Below are positions 27,303 to 34,985 of a stretch of DNA of 64,000 nucleotides, in pieces. The first letter of the stretch is position 1; each line of letters opens with the position of its first letter. The position numbers and the translations under genes are program-made. The stretch is from CAWUEX02 sp038148375 (GTDB lineage: Bacteria; Pseudomonadota; Alphaproteobacteria; Rhodospirillales; Rhodospirillaceae). The stretch lies in NCBI GenBank assembly GCA_038148375.1, contig JAYQVH010000008.1, positions 57,785 to 121,784 of the forward strand, in the 5' to 3' direction. A model generated the notes under the pieces. The model made no database searches, was not told the DNA's origin, and saw nothing but the letters and a program-made list of their open reading frames with translations.

Positions 27303-27650
27303 TTGACTGCCGCAAAAACGCTTGTCTGGATCATGACCGGTATGCTGGCCGCTTTGCTCGGCGTTCTGGTCGTTGGGCTGTCTCTAGGGTGGCATAAGGA
27401 CTCGGCGTCCGATGTGGTTTCCACGATCCAACCGGTCCGCAAGCCGATGGACTGGAATGCGGGTGTCGTTAACCTCGGCCAACCCGTGGGAACAGAGATC
27501 CAAGATGTCGCTCAAGTGGGGGGCCTCTTCGCACTGACTCTCTCCGGCGGAGGCAGAGGCGCGCGGATTTTGATCCTGGATCCTGCGACAGGTGAAACCG
27601 TCGGGACCATCAATGTCGAGACATCGAATGGGCGTGGCCCCGAAGACTGA
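27303..27650 (+). CDS. Small single-pass membrane protein next to rluD
   Basis: 115 residues from the TTG at 27303; a second TTG at 27282 would add 7 residues. One membrane helix (about 5-30, ending LSLGWHKD) is followed by a periplasmic part with beta-like repeats (LFALTLSGGGRGARILILDPATGETVGTI). Small proteins of this shape (DUF6476-like) are often found beside rluD-type genes in alphaproteobacteria; I suggest but cannot confirm membership. It is divergent from rluD, and its end overlaps the JAMM protease gene. Confidence 0.55.
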   Translation: MTAAKTLVWIMTGMLAALLGVLVVGLSLGWHKDSASDVVSTIQPVRKPMDWNAGVVNLGQPVGTEIQDVAQVGGLFALTLSGGGRGARILILDPATGETVGTINVETSNGRGPED

Positions 27651-28080
27651 AAACGGACCAAGATCGCTCACCCTCAAGCGTGCGCACTTGGAGATACTCG
27701 TACACGCTGCCGCCGATGCGGCCCCTGCGGAGTGCTGTGGGCTGCTGATCGGGTACGGGACGGACTTCGTCATAGTCACCGACGTCATTGTCGCAGAAAA
27801 CGTTGCCGACGAACCGGATACTTTCCTGATCAATCCTCAACTCCAGTTCGATTGGCTGCGAAAGCTTCGTGACAGTGACAGGCGCATCATCGGCCATTTT
27901 CATTCTCATCCGAATGGACGGTGCGAGCCTTCTCAGCGGGATTTGGACATGGCCGTCGACCCCGAACAGGTGTGGCTTATTGTGCCTGTACTGGACGGTG
28001 TACCTGGAGCGCCTGCCGCATACATTCCTGACGCTAAGAGAACGGGCTTTTCACAGGTGGCGATAAACCTGCTCGAATAA
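27628..28080 (+). CDS. JAMM/Mov34-type metallopeptidase (M67 family)
   Basis: 150 residues from the ATG at 27628; an ATG at 27613 is an alternative. A complete JAMM zinc site is visible: E35 in PAECCG, then H92, H94, S102 and D105 in HSHPNGRCEPSQRD, matching HxHx7SxxD. Prokaryotic JAMM proteases typically remove ubiquitin-like sulfur-carrier proteins from targets or process their C-termini. No sulfur carrier or E1-like gene is adjacent. The start overlaps the preceding small membrane protein gene. Confidence 0.82.
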   Translation: MGVAPKTENGPRSLTLKRAHLEILVHAAADAAPAECCGLLIGYGTDFVIVTDVIVAENVADEPDTFLINPQLQFDWLRKLRDSDRRIIGHFHSHPNGRCEPSQRDLDMAVDPEQVWLIVPVLDGVPGAPAAYIPDAKRTGFSQVAINLLE

Positions 28081-28165
28081 CCCTAATTCTCCCGGTGCGT
28101 TGTCGCGCGCTTGGCGTTCTGGCATGCTTGGAACAGCCAAAATGCTCTAACACAGGGTCTCTACC

Positions 28166-29281
28166 ATGGAGCGTCGCTTCTCATCGCCAATCGACCGACG
28201 CAATGCGTTGCGTTTTGCAGGTGCGACCGCAACTACAGTGGGCCTCGGTGTCTACCGTCCGAAGGCGGCCTATGCGGCTGAGTCCGGTGGCCCGGCGCGC
28301 CTGCTCGCCAACGAGAACCCATACGGACCGGCAAAGAGTGCTCAGGAGGCGATGGCGCTAGCGCTTGCCGATGGTTGGATGTACGCGACCGGCGAGGCCC
28401 GCGTTCTGCGCGACCTCATCGCTGCCAAGGAAGGGGTCTCATCGGAGCACATACTAATTACCGCTGGATCGGGGGAGCTTCTCCGCATGGCTGGGTTGTC
28501 CTTCGGCCAGACCGGAGAAATCGTCGCCGCCAAGCCGACCTTTTCGATGTTGACGGCGTACGCAAGGGATACGGGCGGGACTGTCCATGAAGTCCTGCTT
28601 GATTCGAACATGTGCCATGATCTCGCCGCCATGGAAGCCCGCGTTACCGACAAGACGAGTTTGGTGTACGTCTGCAATCCGAATAACCCGACTGGGACCT
28701 TGCTTGAACCGGACGAATTGCGGCGCTTCGTTGAAACCGTTGAGCCACGCGCGACGGTATTTATCGACGAGGCCTATGTTGAATTGCTCCCTGACCAAAA
28801 TCTTTACGCGATGGTCGATCAGATTAAGGCCGATAAGAATGTCGTTATCGGCAGGACCTTCTCGAAGATTCACGGTATGGCGGGTCTTCGTATCGGTTAT
28901 GCCATCGCGCGCCCAGACTTAATCTCGCGATTACGGCCCCTGCAAATGAGTTTCCTCAATATCATGGGATTGCGCGCCGCTGCCGCGAGTTACCAGGATA
29001 TCGAATTTCAAGAGTACAGCCGTGCACGTATCAGAGAATGCGTATCCGTGACCGAGAGTGCGATGGACGATCTGGGACTACCTTATACGCCAACGGCGGC
29101 GAATTTCGTTTTGTTCGATACCGGAGGCTCGGTTCGTGAATTTGCGGCGGCGATGCGGGCGAAGAAATTAATGGTGGGGCGCTCGTACGCGCCCTATGAA
29201 ACCTGGTGCCGGGTCAGCATGGGAACGGTCGGGCAGATGGAACGCTTCGCCGAGGCGCTACGCGACTATTACAAGGGATAA
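28166..29281 (+). CDS. Tat-exported HisC-like PLP aminotransferase
   Basis: 371 residues. The N-terminus carries a twin-arginine motif (IDRRNALRFAG, R11-R12), a hydrophobic stretch and a likely cleavage site after AYAA near 38, so the enzyme is predicted to be folded in the cytoplasm and exported. The rest is a class I/II aminotransferase close to histidinol-phosphate aminotransferases: NPNNPTG (171-177), DEAYVELLP (D201), FSKIHGMAGLRIGY with the PLP Lys234, and a C-terminal Arg in WCRVSMG. The substrate is unknown. The next gene, a racemase-fold enzyme, starts 4 bases after its stop. Confidence 0.82.
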   Translation: MERRFSSPIDRRNALRFAGATATTVGLGVYRPKAAYAAESGGPARLLANENPYGPAKSAQEAMALALADGWMYATGEARVLRDLIAAKEGVSSEHILITAGSGELLRMAGLSFGQTGEIVAAKPTFSMLTAYARDTGGTVHEVLLDSNMCHDLAAMEARVTDKTSLVYVCNPNNPTGTLLEPDELRRFVETVEPRATVFIDEAYVELLPDQNLYAMVDQIKADKNVVIGRTFSKIHGMAGLRIGYAIARPDLISRLRPLQMSFLNIMGLRAAAASYQDIEFQEYSRARIRECVSVTESAMDDLGLPYTPTAANFVLFDTGGSVREFAAAMRAKKLMVGRSYAPYETWCRVSMGTVGQMERFAEALRDYYKG

Positions 29282-29285
29282 GCTG

Positions 29286-30119
29286 ATGACCTATCGAATT
29301 GGTATCATTGGAACGGGCGCCGGCTATACGGGTAATGCCGCGCCGCCTAAGCCTATCGCCGAGTTGGCCGGTGAGGGATTTAAGCCGGAGTTGATTGAAA
29401 CGCGCCTGCGAACATTTCCAATGACGCCGTTTGATCGGGCTTTGACCGCATTGGCTTATGTCGACTGTGCGATAGAAGCTGAGAAGTCGGGGTTTGACGC
29501 TGTCTTCATCAATACGTTCGGCGACTACGGCATAGACGAAATTAGATCCGCCACGGATATGGTCGTCGTAGGTGCTGGTGAAGCAACCATGACCATGTGT
29601 GGCAATTTGGGACGGTATTTCTCGATCGTTACAATTTGGCCGCCAAAGCTTAATTTTATCTACGAGGAACGTCTTCGCAGTACGGCGATGGAGGGCAAAT
29701 GTGTCTCCGTGCGAAACGTTCTGTCGGATGCAGAAGTCGAAGGCGTGGCGGGGGCCGGAGCCGCAGTCTCCGGATTGAAAGACGGCAATGCCGGGTTGAT
29801 CGAGCGTATCGTCGAGGAAATAGAAACCGCGGTTCTGGATGATGGCGCAGAAACCATTATCTTCGGCTGCACCTGTATGGCGCCGGTCGCTCCGGCGATT
29901 ACGGATCGCGTCACGGTGCCGGTTCTTGAGTCGATGCGCACCGGGTATAAGACCGTTGAAGCCTTGCTGGCTCTAAACCTGAGACACAGCTCCGTTGCGT
30001 TCCCGAAAGCTAATTCTGAAAACATAAGCGCTGTCGGCGCGTTAATTACCGGTCAGGGATCCCGTGATCTCGGCGGAGATTGTGAGGTATGCGTTATCGC
30101 GCCTGAAGCGGCGGAATAG
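29286..30119 (+). CDS. Asp/Glu/hydantoin racemase superfamily protein with one catalytic Cys
   Basis: 277 residues from the ATG at 29286. N-terminal IGIIGTGAGYTGNAAPPKP and the C-terminal cysteine motif FGCTCMAP (C195) fit the superfamily. The first active-site cysteine, normally in a CFGDPG-like motif, is replaced by threonine: FINTFGDYG has T77 there. Two-base racemisation normally uses both cysteines, so this enzyme may instead be a decarboxylase, isomerase or altered racemase. It lies 4 bases after the exported aminotransferase gene but shows no signal peptide itself. Confidence 0.78.
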   Translation: MTYRIGIIGTGAGYTGNAAPPKPIAELAGEGFKPELIETRLRTFPMTPFDRALTALAYVDCAIEAEKSGFDAVFINTFGDYGIDEIRSATDMVVVGAGEATMTMCGNLGRYFSIVTIWPPKLNFIYEERLRSTAMEGKCVSVRNVLSDAEVEGVAGAGAAVSGLKDGNAGLIERIVEEIETAVLDDGAETIIFGCTCMAPVAPAITDRVTVPVLESMRTGYKTVEALLALNLRHSSVAFPKANSENISAVGALITGQGSRDLGGDCEVCVIAPEAAE

Positions 30120-30162
30120 CGCGCTATCGGCATCCCGAAACGTTGCCCTGTTCGATCTATTG

Positions 30163-31386
30163 ATGTCCCAAGATAAAGAGCAACTCCCAGCCCCGCCGCT
30201 AGCGAATGAGGCGGTGGTCAAAGGTGTTCTCGCGGCAACCATCGCGGCGAGTGCTTTCACAATCCAGATCTTTCTTCCTGCTCTCCCAGCGGTCCAGGAG
30301 GCGTTCGATGTCACGGCCTCTCAAGTTCAGCTGACGGTAAGCCTTCCTTTATTCGTTACGGCAATCGCGACGCTTTTCTATGGGTCGCTGTCGGATCGCT
30401 TTGGGCGCCGGCCAGTTTTGATTGGGGGGATGGTTCTGTTCTTTGTCGGCACGGTGCTGTGCCTGTTCGCGCAAACCATTCTTGCGCTTGTTGCTGGCCG
30501 CTTTGTTCAAGCGCTTGGCAGTGCCGCGGGAATCGTCGTGGCGCGGGCTGTCGTCCGCGATCTTTACGGGCGTGAGCGTGCCGCAGCCGTTCTGGCCGGG
30601 TTGGTCGCGGTTATGGTGGTTGCCCCGATGGTCGCGCCGACGCTGGGCGGCTTTCTGGTCGACGCGGCAGGGTGGCGCGGCAACGTCCAGGCGATGGCTG
30701 TGTTTTCTGGGATCCTCTTGCTGCTCGTCGTGTTCGGGCTTCCCGAAACGCACCGGCAACGGTCGGGAGAGGCTTTCGGTATTACGAGTATGGCAGCGTC
30801 GTTTGGCCAGCTGCTTATGTCTCCCGCCTATCGGGCCTATGTGTTTCAAAGCGCGTTTATGATCGCGATTTTTTATGTTTTTCTTGCTGCCGCGCCATAT
30901 GCCGTGATGGTTGTCATGGGGTTATCGGCCACCGGTTACGGACTTTACTTCCTGCTGTCGACCGTCGGTTATCTCGGCGGAACGATCATCGCGAATCGCT
31001 TTTCAGAGCGGGTGGGCCTGGATCGCATGATAAGGATCGGTACGACGGCCGCAGTTGTATCCACCGCTGCGGTGCTGATTCTGGTTCTTGGCGGGCTTTG
31101 GCACCCGTTGGCTGTGTTCCTGCCCATTACCGTGATGGGATTGGCGAACGGTATGGCGCTGCCCAATGCCAACGCCGGGGCGATCAGTGTTAATCCGGAG
31201 TTGGCAGGTGCAGCGTCAGGTCTCGTCTCGTTTATTCAACTGGGCGTGGCCGCGATTTTCGCGCAGCTGGCAGGCAGCTGGCAGAACGGCACTCCCTATC
31301 CCCTTGCGGGCTACATGTTCGGAGCTTCAGTTCTCGCCTGGGCGTCGTTCAGGTATTTTAAGGGCTTAGAAAGCCGCCGCAGTTGA
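30163..31386 (+). CDS. Bcr/CflA-type MFS drug or metabolite exporter
   Basis: 407 residues from the ATG at 30163. Twelve membrane helices are predicted. The loop between helices 2 and 3 has the MFS signature GSLSDRFGRRPVLIGG, and helix 5 has the antiporter-type segment (VAPMVAPTLGGFL) of drug:proton antiporters. Bcr/CflA members export bicyclomycin, sulfonamides, chloramphenicol or small metabolites such as cysteine. It starts 43 bases after the racemase-fold gene on the same strand, so it may export a product of that pair. The 3' end overlaps the convergent gene by 21 bases. Confidence 0.82.
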   Translation: MSQDKEQLPAPPLANEAVVKGVLAATIAASAFTIQIFLPALPAVQEAFDVTASQVQLTVSLPLFVTAIATLFYGSLSDRFGRRPVLIGGMVLFFVGTVLCLFAQTILALVAGRFVQALGSAAGIVVARAVVRDLYGRERAAAVLAGLVAVMVVAPMVAPTLGGFLVDAAGWRGNVQAMAVFSGILLLLVVFGLPETHRQRSGEAFGITSMAASFGQLLMSPAYRAYVFQSAFMIAIFYVFLAAAPYAVMVVMGLSATGYGLYFLLSTVGYLGGTIIANRFSERVGLDRMIRIGTTAAVVSTAAVLILVLGGLWHPLAVFLPITVMGLANGMALPNANAGAISVNPELAGAASGLVSFIQLGVAAIFAQLAGSWQNGTPYPLAGYMFGASVLAWASFRYFKGLESRRS

Positions 31387-31989
31387 CATCGGCTCGGTCT
31401 CGGGTTGTCCCGCAACAGACGTGGCGGGCACCGTCTGCGCGAGCTGGCGACATGACTTGAAGCCCTTCCACCAGTGGCGAACGGAGACAGCGATCGGCTG
31501 GGCCATTTTTTGACGGAACACGATGTCTTTGGTCATCTCTTTGGTCGATTCCATCGACGACAACCTGAGTAAGTCGTTGATACGGTCCAGAGCGATATCG
31601 TGAGATTTCTTTGTGTCGTCCGTATCCGAAATCTTGACCCGCTGTATGATGTCAAACACGAGATCAGAGATCATGTGATCGGTACGGCCGCCCAAACTAT
31701 CGACGAACTCGTTTACGTCGGCCAGCAGTTCTTCAGCGACTTCATCTGAATACAATGTACGAATCTTCGCGGCTTCAATGCCAACGACGCTTGCGAAGTA
31801 ATAGTGCCGGATAGGCTGGACTTCGAGGATCATTCGTTTGTCCTCATAGTCCATTTCAATTTCATCCAGAAAAGCTGACAGGCGCTTTTCCCATATGGGG
31901 TACGTCTTGTTCGCCGTTTCGGCAACATCGTACAGAAAACGCTTCACGGCCTCTGTCGGCGCTACGGTCGGAAATCTGCTACTCGCCAT
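31366..31989 (-). CDS. Unrecognised acidic cytoplasmic protein
   Basis: 207 residues from the ATG at 31989; an ATG at 32001 would add four. No known domain was recognised. The protein is mostly helical in appearance, rich in Asp/Glu/Lys, without signal or membrane segments, and ends in a low-complexity tail (PATSVAGQPETEPMSTAAAF). It is convergent with the MFS gene (21-base overlap of 3' ends) and divergent from the next unknown gene across a 349-base gap. Confidence 0.65.
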   Translation of the reverse strand: MASSRFPTVAPTEAVKRFLYDVAETANKTYPIWEKRLSAFLDEIEMDYEDKRMILEVQPIRHYYFASVVGIEAAKIRTLYSDEVAEELLADVNEFVDSLGGRTDHMISDLVFDIIQRVKISDTDDTKKSHDIALDRINDLLRLSSMESTKEMTKDIVFRQKMAQPIAVSVRHWWKGFKSCRQLAQTVPATSVAGQPETEPMSTAAAF

Positions 31990-32338
31990 TTTGACCACCA
32001 TGTTTGGTACGTTACGGTTGCCCAAATAACGTTTTAGGGTCGAAAGCGGTTGCCGAAACGCGCAGATATGCCCTGAATCATAGGAAACAGGCGCCACATA
32101 CGGGGTATTTGCGGAATTTGGTTAAATTGTAGTAGGCGGGCGCTGCAGCGCTTAACGGGTGATTTTCGCGAACGAAACCTTAAATTCGGTCGTTACTAGG
32201 TCGTCCAGTCCTGAATAAGCACGCCCTCCGCGGTTTTTTGGGGGTCATTTCGACTTTAAATCTTCGTTTAGATGTTGGACACAGAATAGGAACTTGGGGC
32301 AGCACGGGTGCCCTTATAGGGAATGGGGATCGGAGCGC
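31990..32338. other. Divergent intergenic region with palindromes
   Basis: This gap separates the starts of two unknown genes and should hold promoters for both. The 12-base perfect palindrome GCGCTGCAGCGC lies at 32140-32151. A shorter inverted repeat (TTTCG, CGAA, CGAAA) lies at 32163-32176, and an AT-rich stretch near 32260-32280. Either repeat could be an operator; no convincing promoter was identified. Confidence 0.45.
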
Positions 32339-33709
32339 ATGGCGGAAAAGCCGAACAAGCCGCCCGGCGGACAAGAACGCCGCGGGTCGCCTGAGTTCCG
32401 CGCGCGTGCTCAGCAGGCCTATGAAACCCTGCGTTCGATGATCCGCGACCACGGCGGCTCTGATATTGCTGACGATCTCAATGACAAACCGTTGATTGAA
32501 GATGTCATGCGATTGCGTCCCGAAATGGTCGGTGCGCTGCTCGATTCCGCATGGCAACTGCGATCACACTCCAAACTTGCGCCATTCTTCCAGGCCGAAG
32601 GTGCCGATGCCGGGTTGGCCGAGGAGAAATCCCAGGCATTGCAGCCCTGCGGCCGAACTTACGCTGATACAATTCAGGCCCACCTCTTTGGGTCTGCACG
32701 CCTTTTCTTTAAGACCAAGGAGAATGCGTGGGTCCGGTCAATGATGGCCAATCCCAAGAAGCTCGACAAATCAGTCACGGGCGGCGTGATTAATGTCATG
32801 CGCAAGTCTTTCGGGATGAAGCCCAAAGTGAATGAAAACGCTTTGCGGGACCTCTATCCGAGCAGAGGGCTATACGAGACACTCAAACCGTACCTGATGC
32901 ACGAGGACCAATTTAAGTACGTTCCGGACTACGCAAATCTGAGCACCAAAGGTGCTGCTATTATCGGCGATATCTTCGAAAATCTCCGATCGTCGGCAGC
33001 CCTTAAAGTGGCGTGCCGGATCAGTCCGGACGCCCTGATGAACGCGCGGGCCTGCGCGTTCGCGTACGCAGAGTCGGAGATCTTTGCGGAGGTGTCCAAC
33101 GCGGAAGAAAGTCAGTTCAAGAAAAAGAACGTCAATGAACTTCGCCGCGACAAAGCCGTGATGGCGCGTGTGCGCAAACATACTGCGACGGTGTTCGCGA
33201 ATATCCTCACCAACCATGTTGAGAGCATGGATTTCGTGGAGCAACACAAGGCCGGTGCCGAGACGGTCGTTCGATCCCTGGCGCCACTGTTCAAGGAGGA
33301 AACTTGGTTAGTGCTGGCGGAGAAGGGAGCAGTCGAGAACGTCATTAACTGCCCACCCACGGTGGCGCGGGAAATGGGCCGCGATACTCGATATGTCGAT
33401 ATGCAGATTTCGAAGTACATCGATCAGCTTCAGTATCCTGATATTGGGCGGGATGTGATGAAAATCGCGCGCGAAGAATTATCCGACGAAGATTTTCGCA
33501 AGGCGTTGTCTGACGAGGAAGCCATCAAGGTTTGGGCAACGCTACCCGGACGGTTCAACAATCAGTTCAAGTATCAACACGACGCCAAGAAGGGCGGAGA
33601 CAAAGAGATTCGTAATTTTAAATATTTGAAGGCAGAGGCGGCGCCGATCATCGTTGAATTGCGTGACGCCATTAGTGGCAAAAAGAAAGACGCCGACGAC
33701 GAAGAGTGA
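32339..33709 (+). CDS. Unrecognised 456-residue cytoplasmic protein
   Basis: The ATG at 32339 follows GGGGATCGGAG; a TTG at 32294 would add 15 residues of poor composition. No known domain was recognised. The first 45 residues are basic and probably disordered (KPNKPPGGQERRGSPEFRAR). The rest looks helical with many charged residues, and the C-terminus is a short lysine/aspartate tail (KKKDADDEE). There is no signal or membrane segment. The next gene follows after 26 bases on the same strand, suggesting an operon. Confidence 0.7.
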   Translation: MAEKPNKPPGGQERRGSPEFRARAQQAYETLRSMIRDHGGSDIADDLNDKPLIEDVMRLRPEMVGALLDSAWQLRSHSKLAPFFQAEGADAGLAEEKSQALQPCGRTYADTIQAHLFGSARLFFKTKENAWVRSMMANPKKLDKSVTGGVINVMRKSFGMKPKVNENALRDLYPSRGLYETLKPYLMHEDQFKYVPDYANLSTKGAAIIGDIFENLRSSAALKVACRISPDALMNARACAFAYAESEIFAEVSNAEESQFKKKNVNELRRDKAVMARVRKHTATVFANILTNHVESMDFVEQHKAGAETVVRSLAPLFKEETWLVLAEKGAVENVINCPPTVAREMGRDTRYVDMQISKYIDQLQYPDIGRDVMKIAREELSDEDFRKALSDEEAIKVWATLPGRFNNQFKYQHDAKKGGDKEIRNFKYLKAEAAPIIVELRDAISGKKKDADDEE

Positions 33710-33735
33710 CATCTTCCGTGTTTGGGATGGGATAA

Positions 33736-34373
33736 ATGACAGTATCGAACAGGGCGCATCCAGACGCCATCTTTGTAAGGTTCACGGGTAACCAGGGCTT
33801 CGGGTTTACCTATATTGATGAAGAAACCTTCGCCGCCTGCGCGGACCACTTCTTAGCCATCGCCTTGGCCAGGGAGGAAGAAGATGCCCCGGACGTTCGC
33901 AAGCAAGCCTGCCACGATCAGCTGTGGCGCGTCTTTGCAGATCCTATGGGCGAGCAATATTCGTGGCACAATGTTCGATGGATCGCGGCAGCCGCCGTGC
34001 GGGACAAATTTGGTTTCGAGGGCCTGACTCCTCGAGTGGTCGTGATCGAAAATGCCGAAGAGGGATCTGGAATCGTTATCCGCTCCGGCGATGAATTTCT
34101 CAAACATCCGGGCTGGCCGATGGCGTTGGTGATCGGTCATCCGGCGGTCCGGCGACTTTTTATGCGTCGAAGGGCAGCTTCGAGACGCAGGCAAAACAGA
34201 CCATGTCTGAGGACGTGTGGCTGCCGCAGATCGTTGACCGGCTCTACGAAGTCACGCCTTCGGTGGTTATGGGAATGCCCAAGGCCGGAAAGGACGGGAA
34301 AATGCAGGTGCAGTGCCGCGCGCTGTCTTTCGGTGCTAAGGCAGAACTCAAAGAGCGCGCGAAAGAGGATTAG
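33736..34373 (+). pseudogene. Unrecognised gene with a single-base frameshift
   Basis: From the ATG at 33736 the first frame reads as ordinary protein (MTVSNRAHPDAIFVRFTGNQ...) up to ALVIGHP at about residue 135. It then turns into an Arg/Cys/Ser-rich stretch typical of an off-frame read. From 34143 the frame one base back reads as good protein (GGPATFYASKGSFETQAKQT...) and ends with TAG at 34371-34373. Adding one G in the G/C-rich stretch at about 34141-34146 would join the two parts as GHPGGPATF, giving about 212 residues. So the gene is either inactivated or carries a sequence error. It follows the 456-residue protein gene by 26 bases; no domain was recognised. Confidence 0.65.
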
Positions 34374-34786
34374 TCGCCGCCAGTAGGGTCGTCTTCAAGC
34401 CCGATCACAGCTGCGATGTCCCGGTCTGCCCGACCGGTCGCCAGGATCAATTTGATCAAGCGCACGTCAATTGACTCTTGATCCTGATTTGACACGGCGT
34501 TTTCGAGCCGCGCGGCGAACTCCGTCACCGTTAACGACCCAAGGCCGCGTTTTGAAAGCTCCGGTCCGCGCATCAGGTACCCTGTGAACATGGCCCAATC
34601 CGTGAGCAGCGCATCCAGGTGATCGGTTGACTCCGCGTCCTGCTGGGCCCACTGGTACAGCAGCTGACGAATGCCGTCGTCGACGGTCCGAAGGTCTACG
34701 TCCAGCGCGCCCCATTCCCGGTCCAGGAGCCGAAAAGCGGATTTCCTCTTGCTTCCGAAGCCCAGGAAATCGAGACTGAAGGCCAT
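34370..34786 (-). CDS. Unrecognised small helical protein
   Basis: 138 residues from the ATG at 34786-34784, with GGAG 9 bases upstream on the minus strand. Upstream extensions in frame would run through the opposite small gene. No domain was recognised; the sequence is amphipathic and acidic, with tryptophans in REWGALDVDLRTVDD and YQWAQQDAESTDHLDALLTDW. Its TAA stop overlaps the TAG of the convergent frameshifted gene by 2 bases. Its start codon shares two bases (within CATG at 34784-34787) with the opposite small gene. Confidence 0.65.
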   Translation of the reverse strand: MAFSLDFLGFGSKRKSAFRLLDREWGALDVDLRTVDDGIRQLLYQWAQQDAESTDHLDALLTDWAMFTGYLMRGPELSKRGLGSLTVTEFAARLENAVSNQDQESIDVRLIKLILATGRADRDIAAVIGLEDDPTGGD

Positions 34787-34982
34787 GGCTGATACTCCGA
34801 ATAAATCATCCCCTGAGTTACCGGGCTTGCAAGACTGCCGCAAGTGCGGGGCTTCCTTTCGCTGGGAGCCCAGCAACCCACTGGCAAAAGGCTCACCGCT
34901 TGTGGCTCGTTTGGTAAAACCCAGCGATGACTGCGATTGCGGCTACGGCCGGATCGGACCCATAGAGGTCGAAGACGACTGA
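34785..34982 (+). CDS. Possible 65-residue zinc-ribbon-like protein
   Basis: ATG at 34785 opens MADTPNKSSPELPGLQDCRK, then C-G-A-S-F-R-W-E-P. Two cysteine pairs (CRKC and CDC) about 45 residues apart could bind one metal. The composition is protein-like, whereas the longer in-frame extension to 34671 is Arg/Ser-rich antisense sequence and was dropped. GAAGG lies very close to the start (2 bases), which weakens the call. Its start codon overlaps that of the divergent gene; it ends 3 bases before the modC stop on the other strand. Confidence 0.5.
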   Translation: MADTPNKSSPELPGLQDCRKCGASFRWEPSNPLAKGSPLVARLVKPSDDCDCGYGRIGPIEVEDD

Positions 34983-34985
34983 GGT

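Noticed and set aside
34155..34165. Programmed -1 frameshift in the gene at 33736
   Set aside because: The run CTTTTTAT does not form an XXXYYYZ heptamer in the reading frame, and the join that best fits the protein lies upstream at about 34141. A lost base is simpler.
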